A stretch of 34,890 bases of DNA from a virus. A program made the translations under genes and the position numbers. The notes beneath the pieces are model-generated. The model had not been told where the DNA came from and did no database searches. It worked only from the letters and a program-made list of their open reading frames with translations. Of the stretch, positions 7,522 through 14,292 are shown in pieces. Each line of letters opens with the position of its first letter. Positions within the stretch are counted from its first letter, which is position 1. The stretch spans positions 1-34,890 of the IMG/VR virus record IMGVR_UViG_3300032046_000110, one strand, 5' to 3'.

Positions 7522-7817
7522 TCCGTTGTCCTCTTTCGATTGCGTTCTTGCGAACGTGCATCATGCGCAGTCAGTATGCCGCTGAAACGGGCAACCTCGA
7601 TGGCAGTAGCCTTGATTTCATCGCCCAGTCGGATAGCCAGGTCGGCCATCGCTTTGCTGGTTTCCTCGCGCTGCTGTGTTAAAAATGCCTGCCATTGGAT
7701 ATCCCGCTGTTCGAGCGTTTTTAGGAAACGGTCTACGATCTTGATCGTAAACCAGATAAATATGCCCACCAGTGGAACCTGGACGAGCAGACTAATGTAA
7801 TCGCTTGCGTTTCCCAT
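7518..7817 (-). CDS. Single-pass membrane protein with cytoplasmic helix
   Basis: This 99-residue protein starts at ATG 7817 behind GAGAGGTG. Residues 8-28 are a membrane helix (ISLLVQVPLVGIFIWFTIKI). Residues 30-80 are a long charged helix (FLKTLEQRDIQWQAFLTQQR). This architecture is common among small phage membrane proteins annotated as holin-like or as inner-membrane accessory proteins. It is the first gene after the promoter at 7936-7963 and the structured leader at 7831-7914, so its expression should depend directly on that leader. Confidence 0.6.
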   Translation of the reverse strand: MGNASDYISLLVQVPLVGIFIWFTIKIVDRFLKTLEQRDIQWQAFLTQQREETSKAMADLAIRLGDEIKATAIEVARFSGILTAHDARSQERNRKRTTE

Positions 7818-7830
7818 CTGCACCTCTCGC

Positions 7831-7870
7831 AAAACAAAAACGCCCAACGACTCGTTTGAGTCGTTGGACG
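7831..7870 (-). terminator. Intrinsic terminator in the head-operon leader
   Basis: On the minus strand a 13-bp stem (one G-U pair) with loop AAAC at 7841-7870 is followed by TTTTTGTTTT at 7831-7840. This is a strong Rho-independent terminator placed between the promoter and the first gene (7817) of the head operon. Transcription of the operon must pass it, so it implies attenuation or antitermination. Confidence 0.85.
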
Positions 7871-7914
7871 CATCACTTCCAACTATCGTCCCGGTCGAAA
7901 ATACCAGGACTGCA
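7831..7914 (-). ncRNA. Leader RNA element, copy 1 (candidate attenuator or antitermination site)
   Basis: In RNA order this element has a TGCAG box (7910-7914), hairpin 1 made of GTCCTGG (7904-7910) and CCGGGAC (7888-7894), a spacer ending AGTGATGC, and the terminator hairpin with its U tract. A second copy at 12583-12661 keeps the TGCAGTCCTGGT, GACCGGGAC and AGTGATGC segments while the terminator stem has a different sequence but the same fold. The 5' (A)TGCA can pair with TGC(G/A) after the spacer, closing hairpin 1 as a short P1 helix. I do not recognise it as a known riboswitch class. Confidence 0.65.
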
Positions 7915-7935
7915 TAAATTGTTCTTACGATCTAA

Positions 7936-7963
7936 AGTATAACCCATTCAAAGATTTTGTCAA
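7936..7963 (-). promoter_or_regulatory. Sigma70-type promoter for the head operon
   Basis: On the minus strand TTGACA (7958-7963) and TATACT (7936-7941) are separated by 16 bases, close to consensus. Transcription would start near 7930, about 15 bases before the leader RNA element, and run into the head and tail genes. Confidence 0.8.
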
Positions 7964-8005
7964 TAGACCTATCTTAGAGAATCTTTGCCACAGAAACAGT
8001 CAATT

Positions 8006-8275
8006 TCAACCAATGATTTTGGCGGCGCAATCAGTATCGAAATGAACCCAGCCAACCACACGAGATAAAAACTTAGGCGAGCCCTTGGGAATTTTCATCC
8101 AGCAAATATGACAACGCCCGGCGCGCTGGGTACGTTCTCTGCCTGGAACGATGACCATTTTACCGCCTTGGTATTCTTCGCGGTAGTAATCCAGCGATCG
8201 CAGGAAACAGAACTCGTGAACGGTCAACAAGCCGCGGTTGAGAAAGTTTATGTGAAGATCAAGATCAAATATCAT
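8006..8275 (-). CDS. Small zinc-finger-like protein after the large terminase
   Basis: This 89-residue protein starts at ATG 8275, overlapping the terminase stop (TGATG). The N-terminal half begins MIFDLDLHINFLNRGLLTVH. The C-terminal half has Cys-x2-Cys (CHIC), then HFDTDC with a further Cys, plausibly a treble-clef zinc site. Small zinc proteins beside the terminase often have HNH-related or packaging-accessory roles, but no HNH core is visible here. The gene ends about 40 bases before the head-operon promoter, so it closes the packaging operon. Confidence 0.6.
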   Translation of the reverse strand: MIFDLDLHINFLNRGLLTVHEFCFLRSLDYYREEYQGGKMVIVPGRERTQRAGRCHICWMKIPKGSPKFLSRVVGWVHFDTDCAAKIIG

Positions 8276-11202
8276 CACATCCCCCAATCCTCGTCCAGGA
8301 TACCAGACAGATCGCTTTCCTTCAGCGATTGGCTTCGCACCATCGCCGTAATGATGGCGGCCAGTGGATCGATGCGCCTCGTGTCGCCTGCCTTCTTCTT
8401 TGAGAGCATGATGTTCTCTTTTGTATCCACAATCTCCCTGGCATTGCCGACCGCCCAACGTAAGAGCGGTGAGCCGTCATGCACCAGCTTGCCGCTGGCC
8501 ACCAGCTCACGGAATGTCTTGGTCGGCTCGCTCAAGATCTTCATCCACTGTGCAATCTCGACCGTGATGTAGCCCATTTCCGCCATTTCGATGGCGAAGT
8601 GAGTGGCGTTGTATGGGTCATAAGCAATCTCGTGCACCTTCCAGCCATACTCCCGCTCGCAATACTGGATATATTCCTGCACCTTCCGATAGTCAGTTAC
8701 ATCGCCCTCGGTGATGGTCAGCCAGCCATCCCGCGCCCAATCCCGATAGGGAATCTTGTCCAGCTTCTCGTGACGGTCCACTCCCCCCTCGGGGATGAAC
8801 CCATATGTGCAGACCGCCACCCGCTCGTCCTCCAGCAGGAAGACATTCCCAGCCGCTGTCAGATCGATCTTCTTCGACAGGTCCAGGCCGGATAACGTCA
8901 ATCGGCCCTTCGTCAGTTCCAGGAACTCCTCGCGCGAGACCGCGCACTGGTCCCATTTCGACAAGTTATCCCCCAGGGCAGGCGTCAGATATTCACCCAT
9001 ATAGGTGCTCTCGTTTCCATGCACCCAGATGTTCAGGTTCTTGACCCGGAACGTGCGGATCTTGGCCGGATCCTTCGAGCCAAAGGCTTCGTCGTGCATG
9101 TCTCGCAGCTCCTTCCTCATCACCTGGTTGCTCATCATCAGCGGGTTGGCCTTCGTCCAGTTCTTCGGGTCGTGCTCATCGTCGCCCTCGTCCAGCTCGC
9201 GGATCATCACGAAATAGCGCTCGTTTTTTACCTGGCCCTTCAGGATCATCTTGCAGTATTCGTATTCGTGATGGCAGGGGCTTTCCGTGTCCATGCCTGC
9301 GGTGGTGATGATCAGCATCAGAGGCTGGGCACGCTGGCCCTTGGCCGATGAGATTTGATCGTATATCTCGGATGTGGGATGGGCGTGGTACTCGTCCACG
9401 AACGCGCAGGATGGGGAAAACGCATCCTTGTTCTTGACCTCCCCGCTGAATGCTACCATCTCGCCGCCGCGTGACTTGTGGTTGATCTCGAACTTTCCGA
9501 TCTTGAGCCGGGCGCGGATATCCCGGCTCTGCTCGGCCATTTCCTTGGCCGAGTTGAACAGCACACGCGCCTGCCTTTTATCCACGGCAGTACAATAAGT
9601 TTCGGGTGACGCCTCCATGTCTCCGACCATCATGTACAGCCCGATCCCCGCCCCACGCGTGGTATTGTGCGTAGGTATCATGGTTTCGCCTACTAGATAT
9701 AGTTTCGATTGGGAATCAACCTGGATACAACGAACAGGCTTGCTCGGTATGGGATTCACGGCCACGATCTGCCTCATACTTGCTCTTGTACTTGTTGCCG
9801 GAGCATTCTTTTGCCGGCTCCGTTTCCTTTCAAGGCGGAATACCTCCTGTCCTTGATATGCCCAAAATTGGATTTTGAAGCATGTGCCACAGTCCTTTCC
9901 ATACAAAAGCGCACGACCCACTGATTGGGTTGGCTTATATCCCAGCGAACAAAGCAATTCGATGACATCTTCCGCCAGCAACGCATTGGTCGTCGAGAAA
10001 CTGCATTGTCCCGCCGGGCTAATCGTCCCGTCTGTATCCAAGAGACCCTGTAGCAATGCCTGTCTCTGTTCAATGGATGCTCTCAAATAGGGCATCGGAA
10101 TATGTTTGTTGTTGCGCAGATTTAATGCGCTTAACTTATGACCAAATGAATTCGTCGGGTCATTCCTAGCACCTTCTGGCGTACTTAAAGAGAACAAACC
10201 ACAGTTGCCGGGACGCGATTTAGTCTCATGAATAGGTACACCAGTCTTGGCAATTTCCTCCACAATTTGTATATCACTATAGCCAATAGTAATGCGCGCT
10301 CCAGTCGAATGCCCATCCCCAAGCCAACACCCCAGGGCATACGGGTTTATTGGAAGTTCCTTAGCAGGTAATGTCAAAGGCTCGGCCACCCGGATCCGGT
10401 GATTCCATTCAACGCGTCCATGCGTTTTGTTGAATGGAGTATCAACACTCAGCGTTCGTGCAATCTCTTCGGTTGTGTGTATAAAATCAATCGAAGTGAA
10501 TCTTTTGCTATGTGGACGATGTGTCTTTTTCATGTCGGTGTGCCATAGATGTCCTGCATCAGCCACAATCTTGGCGCCATCGGAGAACGTCAACTCGTAG
10601 CAGGTATGGCCGACCATTACATCCGACGTGTAAATCACCCTGGTTATCTGCCCTCTCTCGTCAAATAGTTTATCTCCCACTTTGACGTCAGCCATGCGTA
10701 CCCAACCATCAGGCGTTGGTAATAGAGTAGAAAGGGCCATCGCCTTCGCATTCTTACGCGCCTCGGTAACGTAGGCTTTGCGGAAACGCCGTACGCCTAC
10801 CGTACGGCCGTTGCGCCCGATTTTTTCCCTCCGCGAGATCCATCCAAAAATACACGATACTTCGAACCGGTGCGACGCGATGAGTCTAATGGGTTTCCCC
10901 GCCAGGCGACCCTTGACGTGGTTCAGGCTTGCAAACCAATCCACCGCCACGAGGTCCGCTTGGGCGCCATCGAACACCCACTCGAACCTGGGATCCTTCT
11001 TCGGGACAACTTGCCTCGTCGCCTTTTTGATCCGCTTCGCCAGATCCTTCGGGAGCTGTCCCGCCCGTGCCAGGTCCCGCAGATGGCGCAGGCAGGCCAA
11101 TCGCTCCATGTTGCCTACATTTCGCTTGCGCTCCACGGCCTCGATGGCATATAAGGTCGCCGGGTGTACCGAGTAGGTGCTGCGCATCGTGATCTGGGCC
11201 AT
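8275..11202 (-). CDS. terL: Large terminase subunit, interrupted by an intein
   Basis: This 975-residue precursor starts at ATG 11202, coupled to the small-subunit stop (TGATG). Removing residues 154-513 (intein) leaves a 615-residue HK97-type terminase. The ATPase Walker A is restored only after splicing (RKNAK joined to TTRGAGIG). Walker B is FVDEYHAH (about residues 601-608), and IITTAGMDTES is the coupling motif. The RNase H-like nuclease shows acidic residues in LSGLDLSKKIDLTA, YDPYNATHFAIE and RRIDPLAAII. It drives DNA into the prohead through the portal and cuts the concatemer. Copy 2 of dispersed motif A lies at codons 6-12 and encodes MRSTYSV. The terminase order (HNH, small, large) is typical of cos or headful HK97-like phages. 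Confidence 0.93.
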   Translation of the reverse strand: MAQITMRSTYSVHPATLYAIEAVERKRNVGNMERLACLRHLRDLARAGQLPKDLAKRIKKATRQVVPKKDPRFEWVFDGAQADLVAVDWFASLNHVKGRLAGKPIRLIASHRFEVSCIFGWISRREKIGRNGRTVGVRRFRKAYVTEARKNAKAMALSTLLPTPDGWVRMADVKVGDKLFDERGQITRVIYTSDVMVGHTCYELTFSDGAKIVADAGHLWHTDMKKTHRPHSKRFTSIDFIHTTEEIARTLSVDTPFNKTHGRVEWNHRIRVAEPLTLPAKELPINPYALGCWLGDGHSTGARITIGYSDIQIVEEIAKTGVPIHETKSRPGNCGLFSLSTPEGARNDPTNSFGHKLSALNLRNNKHIPMPYLRASIEQRQALLQGLLDTDGTISPAGQCSFSTTNALLAEDVIELLCSLGYKPTQSVGRALLYGKDCGTCFKIQFWAYQGQEVFRLERKRSRQKNAPATSTRASMRQIVAVNPIPSKPVRCIQVDSQSKLYLVGETMIPTHNTTRGAGIGLYMMVGDMEASPETYCTAVDKRQARVLFNSAKEMAEQSRDIRARLKIGKFEINHKSRGGEMVAFSGEVKNKDAFSPSCAFVDEYHAHPTSEIYDQISSAKGQRAQPLMLIITTAGMDTESPCHHEYEYCKMILKGQVKNERYFVMIRELDEGDDEHDPKNWTKANPLMMSNQVMRKELRDMHDEAFGSKDPAKIRTFRVKNLNIWVHGNESTYMGEYLTPALGDNLSKWDQCAVSREEFLELTKGRLTLSGLDLSKKIDLTAAGNVFLLEDERVAVCTYGFIPEGGVDRHEKLDKIPYRDWARDGWLTITEGDVTDYRKVQEYIQYCEREYGWKVHEIAYDPYNATHFAIEMAEMGYITVEIAQWMKILSEPTKTFRELVASGKLVHDGSPLLRWAVGNAREIVDTKENIMLSKKKAGDTRRIDPLAAIITAMVRSQSLKESDLSGILDEDWGM
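9664..10743 (-). mobile_element. Class 3 intein with LAGLIDADG homing endonuclease in TerL
   Basis: This 360-residue insertion begins with Ala (AMALSTLLPTPDGW) instead of Cys or Ser, and ends MIPTHN before Thr. The class 3 signature is complete: Trp67 in block B (DAGHLWHT), Cys339 in block F (VRCIQVDS) and Thr358 in block G (PTHN). The endonuclease has two LAGLIDADG helices, PYALGCWLGDG and ALLQGLLDTDG. Alignment of the 14-residue start with known class 3 inteins puts the junction after Lys153. The intein therefore sits between the Walker A Lys and the two Thr, and the enzyme cannot bind ATP until splicing occurs. Confidence 0.9.
11168..11187 (-). repeat. Dispersed motif A, copy 2 (start of TerL)
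   Basis: This is a full 20-bp copy (minus strand ATGCGCAGCACCTACTCGGT) within the first codons of the large terminase gene, read in the frame MRSTYSV. Confidence 0.85.
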
Positions 11203-11660
11203 CAGTCGAACTTCTTTCCGAACTTGTCGTGGTGCTCATCTGCGCGCTTCTTCACCAGCCGCACTCGCGCGCTGGGGTTGAACCCCAATTTATCGGCATA
11301 TGATGCGATGATCCGCGACCAGACTTGCAGCTCCTTGATGTCATCCATAGATTTTGGCCTACGGCTTGCTGCCTCGCGATATTGCACATACGCATTACAA
11401 TAGACGGCCAGCATTTCGGTGTCCAGAACATCCAAGAGTTCAGCGGTCGCATTCAGCCCCGCGACTTCCTTCAGTTTTCGCATCCATACTCTACGCGCCT
11501 CGGGACTCAGCCAATCGGGCGGCTTCAGCTTGACGGGTACCTTTCGTTTTAGCTTCCCAGCGGCCTCCTGGCGCGCAGAAACCTCGGCCGCGGTCCAGTG
11601 CTTCCCCCCACCCTTTTGGCCGATCTCCATCGTTTCTGATGCTACCGCTTTTGCCGGCAT
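11202..11660 (-). CDS. terS: Small terminase subunit (P27 family)
   Basis: This 152-residue protein has a Lys-rich N-terminus, then the P27-type core PPDWLSPEARRVWMRKLKEV (about 48-67). That core is followed by LNATAELLDVLDTEMLAVYC, the helical YVQYREAA block and the end IIASYADKLGFNPSARVRLV. This LSPEARRVW...LD...L..YC..Y pattern is characteristic. It recognises the packaging site on phage DNA and recruits the large subunit, whose start overlaps its stop. The ribosome site is weak. ATG 11660 is the first in-frame Met after the upstream gap. Confidence 0.88.
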   Translation of the reverse strand: MPAKAVASETMEIGQKGGGKHWTAAEVSARQEAAGKLKRKVPVKLKPPDWLSPEARRVWMRKLKEVAGLNATAELLDVLDTEMLAVYCNAYVQYREAASRRPKSMDDIKELQVWSRIIASYADKLGFNPSARVRLVKKRADEHHDKFGKKFD

Positions 11661-11742
11661 CTAAAAAATCTCAGCTTTTATTAGGGATATAATCTCGCGT
11701 TTGTTAGCCTCGCCGGTCTTGAACTCCTTTTCAAAACTTTTT

Positions 11743-12096
11743 TTACCCCCTATACTTCGAGCCGTCGGCATAATGTTTTTTATTGTGACATCGCTTGCAC
11801 AATCCTTGGAGGTTGCTCCAATCGTCCGTGCCGCCCTGACTACGTGGGAGGATATGATCCGGTACGATGGCCGGGACACGTGGACTATGTAACCCAAATG
11901 GATTGACACACAATGGATGCGCCTTGAGAAACGGATCGCGGACCCTTGTCTTCCAGTTCCAGCCATAACCACGAGTAGACGCGGAAGGACGATCGTCCAC
12001 TGCCCGCGGACGTGGATGCCGCGGGCAGTCTTGACCGGGTTGTACCAGGATGGGGCATCCAGGCACACGGCACGGATGCGGCGAGCGTTTAGGCAT
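11743..12096 (-). CDS. HNH endonuclease (packaging-associated)
   Basis: This 117-residue protein starts at ATG 12096 (eight-base overlap with the membrane gene upstream). An alternative ATG lies 24 bases earlier. It opens with a CRVPGCPILV zinc knuckle and continues with STRGYGWNWKTRVRDPFLKA. The HNH core is VPDHILPRSQGGTDDWSNLQ followed by LCKRCHNKKH, with Cys pairs that would hold a structural zinc. Such nucleases next to terminase genes, as HK97 gp74, assist DNA cutting at packaging. The spacing to the terminase genes supports that role. Confidence 0.88.
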   Translation of the reverse strand: MPKRSPHPCRVPGCPILVQPGQDCPRHPRPRAVDDRPSASTRGYGWNWKTRVRDPFLKAHPLCVNPFGLHSPRVPAIVPDHILPRSQGGTDDWSNLQGLCKRCHNKKHYADGSKYRG

Positions 12097-12556
12097 TCTT
12101 GCCGCTGTATGATGCACCAATCAGCGGCACCCCGGCAGCTTTGAGAGCGTTATGCGCGGATTGCGATCCAGTGATCTGGACGATAAATCCGAGCACGAAT
12201 AGGATGACCATCGCAATCTGTCCGGCATATCCGTCCAGGATATTCATTGTCAGGTCAGGACGGAAGACGCCGAAGATTACCAGCGCGATGAACGCGGCCA
12301 GGTTCATACCGGCTGCCCATTTATTGGCGGTGCCATCCTTCACCAAGCCGGTCAACTTGAGCAGGTTGACCAGCGCGGCTATCAGCTTCGAGATGCCGAT
12401 TAGCGACGCAAACCCTAGAACGATGGTGATTACCACATTCAGCACATCAGGCGGGAGCGGCATGTCAGCCGCCGGCGCCGCATAGACTGTGGCCGGCAAT
12501 AATGCCGCCAGTGCAATAACCAGCAAAACGGTTAGGATCAGGATAGTGCGTTTCAT
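12089..12556 (-). CDS. Multi-pass membrane protein, holin candidate
   Basis: This 155-residue protein starts at ATG 12556, chosen because AAAGGAG lies seven bases upstream. It opens with a signal-like helix (MKRTILILTVLLVIALAALL) ending in an Ala-x-Ala-like TVYAAP site. Three further hydrophobic helices follow (about 36-52, 78-95 and 108-126), separated by short loops such as KLTGLVKDGTANKW. It is the first gene of the packaging operon, behind leader copy 2. Late expression and small size fit a holin, but an endolysin is not adjacent (it lies at 15676-16590). A secreted or envelope role cannot be excluded. Confidence 0.6.
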   Translation of the reverse strand: MKRTILILTVLLVIALAALLPATVYAAPAADMPLPPDVLNVVITIVLGFASLIGISKLIAALVNLLKLTGLVKDGTANKWAAGMNLAAFIALVIFGVFRPDLTMNILDGYAGQIAMVILFVLGFIVQITGSQSAHNALKAAGVPLIGASYSGKNA

Positions 12557-12582
12557 TTTCAATCTCCTTTTCAAATTGGTTG

Positions 12583-12661
12583 AAACAAAAACACCCGACG
12601 CCACAATAGCGCCGGGTGCATCACTCTCGACAGATGTCCCGGTCTAGCACCAGGACTGCAA
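12583..12661 (-). ncRNA. Leader RNA element, copy 2, with intrinsic terminator
   Basis: This matches copy 1 at 7831-7914. It has the TGCAG box at 12656-12660, hairpin 1 from GTCCTGG (12650-12656) and CCGGGAC (12636-12642), an AGTGATGC spacer end, then a 10-bp terminator stem (12592-12601 with 12609-12618, loop TATTGTG) and TTTTTGTTT (12583-12591). The terminator stem sequence differs from copy 1 while its structure and U tract are kept. It lies immediately upstream of the packaging-operon gene that starts at 12556. Confidence 0.65.
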
Positions 12662-12704
12662 ATGATATTCAGTTGTCGTTTTGCCCTTTCCTCCTTTCGA
12701 ATTG

Positions 12705-12710
12705 ATTATA
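12705..12710 (-). promoter_or_regulatory. Possible -10 box (TATAAT) for the packaging operon
   Basis: A perfect TATAAT preceded by TGATG lies about 45 bases before leader copy 2, the same layout as the stronger promoter before copy 1. No good -35 hexamer is visible, so this promoter may need an activator. Confidence 0.45.
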
Positions 12711-12728
12711 CATCACTCAGCGGAAATT

Positions 12729-12956
12729 CTACCTATCCATTGTCTTATAGATATTCCGCGTACGTTTTGATGGATGGCGCTTTCTATTTTTCGGCATCTT
12801 CTGCCGTTGATCTACATAATTCTTTGTCTTCTTGAAAACATTTCGATTGCTCTCGAATACTGGTTGATATGGGACCTCGACGATGGTCTTTTTCGATTCA
12901 GATCTTACAAACAAACCTTTCAACCACAGCCAAAAACGATTGAAGATATTTTTCAT
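12729..12956 (-). CDS. Small basic hypothetical protein
   Basis: This 75-residue protein starts at ATG 12956 (overlap with the upstream stop). It opens with an aromatic amphipathic helix (MKNIFNRFWLWLKGLFVRSE). The second half is strongly basic (KKTKNYVDQRQKMPKNRKRH). It is the last gene of the early operon, directly before the late leader region. It could bind nucleic acid or the membrane. No family is recognised. Confidence 0.5.
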   Translation of the reverse strand: MKNIFNRFWLWLKGLFVRSESKKTIVEVPYQPVFESNRNVFKKTKNYVDQRQKMPKNRKRHPSKRTRNIYKTMDR

Positions 12957-13243
12957 TTTGGTTCCAGGTTAAGTATCATCTCGATCAGACCGAACATTGC
13001 ATCCTCGCCAATTATCCAATCATGCAATTTCCCACAGACCGTGCAGCGAATGCTGTCCATGCTCCCGATCACCTTCCCACGCAGCATCGGCAGTTCGGCC
13101 GGCGCGTCGCAACGTGCGACCGACGTCTCGTAAAGCATCAAGGCCAACACCTTATGTTCTCCGACCTTGATTATCTTGACCTCGCCGAGGGAGTGGTCGT
13201 CTTTTTGTTGCCGCGGCCAGAACCTGCGCTCATTCGCTGGCAT
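12953..13243 (-). CDS. Small hypothetical protein with a Cys-x2-Cys pair
   Basis: This 96-residue protein starts at ATG 13243, which overlaps the end of the helicase-loader-like gene. It starts MPANERRFWPRQQKDDHSLG. The middle is a beta-hairpin-like stretch (VKIIKVGEHKVLALMLYETS). Near the end lies a single Cys-x2-Cys (IRCTVCGKLHDW), as in half a zinc ribbon, then IGEDAMFGLIEMIL. The overlaps on both sides put it in the replication operon. Function unknown. Confidence 0.5.
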   Translation of the reverse strand: MPANERRFWPRQQKDDHSLGEVKIIKVGEHKVLALMLYETSVARCDAPAELPMLRGKVIGSMDSIRCTVCGKLHDWIIGEDAMFGLIEMILNLEPK

Positions 13244-13586
13244 GTTCCACCGCCGTTTCCGTGGAAACGAATTGAATTGAGCATTTCTTCCAATAAAACC
13301 GATCCAACCAATTCTCGATACACACTTCGATGGTTTGCCCGCGTGAGCCGCCCGTCTCCTGCAGCATGATCGCCCAGATCTCGTTGATCTGCGGAAAGAA
13401 CTTGCATTCCCGCTTACATCGCTCGATTGCCCGCTCCAGCAACCCCTGCGGGATAATGTCCAATGCCTTTGCATACTCCTGTATCCTTTCTCCCTCCGCC
13501 TCTGGCACTTTCCCGAATGCCGTCCAGAGCGATGTCAGTGTATCAATCCATTCCTGGAGCGCTTCCGTTCTCACGTCATTTTCCAT
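13230..13586 (-). CDS. Helicase-loader-like replication protein
   Basis: This 118-residue protein starts at ATG 13586, overlapping the stop of the DnaD-like gene. It is mostly helical: TEALQEWIDTLTSLWTAFGK, a GERIQEYAKALDIIPQGLLE helix pair, AIERCKRECKFFPQINEIWA, then a less regular tail. The 'F-P-x-I-x-E-I' box after two helices is typical of phage replicative-helicase loader/inhibitor proteins of the G39P type. It follows the initiator gene directly, as loader genes usually do. The likely job is to bring the host helicase to the origin. The family assignment is tentative. Confidence 0.55.
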   Translation of the reverse strand: MENDVRTEALQEWIDTLTSLWTAFGKVPEAEGERIQEYAKALDIIPQGLLERAIERCKRECKFFPQINEIWAIMLQETGGSRGQTIEVCIENWLDRFYWKKCSIQFVSTETAVEHASE

Positions 13587-14292
13587 AGAGTTTTAGCACC
13601 ACCTCTCTCCCAATTTCCTTTGCCGATTTTCCACGTCTCGGAGATTTTTCCGATTTGATCTTTGACAATATAAATCCTTCCGCCTTCCAGCGTTTCAAGA
13701 TCGCCTCGACATATTTCCAGTTGCGTTTATTATTCGTGACCGCCTCGGTCATGGCCACTTTGATCCACTCTGCCGGATAGGTCTGCTCGGCGTCTTTCAA
13801 GGTATCGGCAATCATGGGCGTCAGCAATCCGAAATTATTTTCGTAAAGTTCGAAAATGTTGGCCCTACCAGTAGAAGAGGTTAATTGATGGTTAAGAGGA
13901 TGGTTAAAGGACGGTTCGGGTGCAGTGGGCTGCACCCCTTCGTGCATATTTCTGCACCCCTCAGCGTCTTTTTCTGCACCCTCTTGGATCATATCTTGCA
14001 CCGGTGCAAATTCTGCACCCCCCACAATACACCCCCCACATATAGGGATGCGCCACCGGTTTGTGCCATGTGTGCCATGACCATCAGCGATCAATAATCC
14101 AGCCTTTTCAAGCGACTTGGTGATTGACTGGACGGATCGTTCGCTGTAGCCTGTCTTTTCAACAATGGTTTTCACGGCAGGGTAGATGCTTGAACCATCA
14201 TGGTTTGCATGGTCAGCATAAGCCAGCAGGACAAATTTCTCGTCCCGCCCTATTTTTAAATCCCAAACAGCGCCCATCACCTTGACGCTCAT
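13576..14292 (-). CDS. Replication initiator-like protein (wHTH plus DnaD domain)
   Basis: This 238-residue protein has two domains. Residues 1-75 form a winged helix (LKIGRDEKFVLLAYADHANH, then SSIYPAVKTIVEKTGYSERS, then a SVQSITKSLEKAGLL recognition helix). Residues 140-210 match the DnaD/DnaB_2 domain (IFELYENNFGLLTPMIADTL, then the AEWIKVAMTEAVTNNKRNWK block and YVEAILKRWKAEG). The linker region (85-125) is Cys/Glu-rich and is encoded by the iteron array at 13918-14021. Proteins of this build bind the phage origin, often within their own gene, and recruit a helicase loader, here plausibly the next gene. Confidence 0.8.
   Translation of the reverse strand: MSVKVMGAVWDLKIGRDEKFVLLAYADHANHDGSSIYPAVKTIVEKTGYSERSVQSITKSLEKAGLLIADGHGTHGTNRWRIPICGGCIVGGAEFAPVQDMIQEGAEKDAEGCRNMHEGVQPTAPEPSFNHPLNHQLTSSTGRANIFELYENNFGLLTPMIADTLKDAEQTYPAEWIKVAMTEAVTNNKRNWKYVEAILKRWKAEGFILSKIKSEKSPRRGKSAKEIGREVVLKLYGK
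13918..14021 (-). other. Candidate replication origin: iterons spaced 22 bp
   Basis: Repeats with core CTGCACC(C) on the plus strand start at 13930, 13952, 13974, 13996 (as TTGCACC, part of the palindrome TTGCACCGGTGCAA) and 14013. The first four are exactly 22 bp apart. An inverted copy (GGGTGCAG) lies at 13918-13925. A spacing of 22 is not a multiple of three, so the repeats are read in different frames and are not a protein repeat. They lie in the linker of the initiator gene, the usual place for a theta-type phage origin. Confidence 0.6.

Noticed and set aside
13918-14050. CRISPR-like array
   Set aside because: The units are 7-9 bp cores spaced 22 bp inside a coding gene, far too short for CRISPR repeats and spacers.
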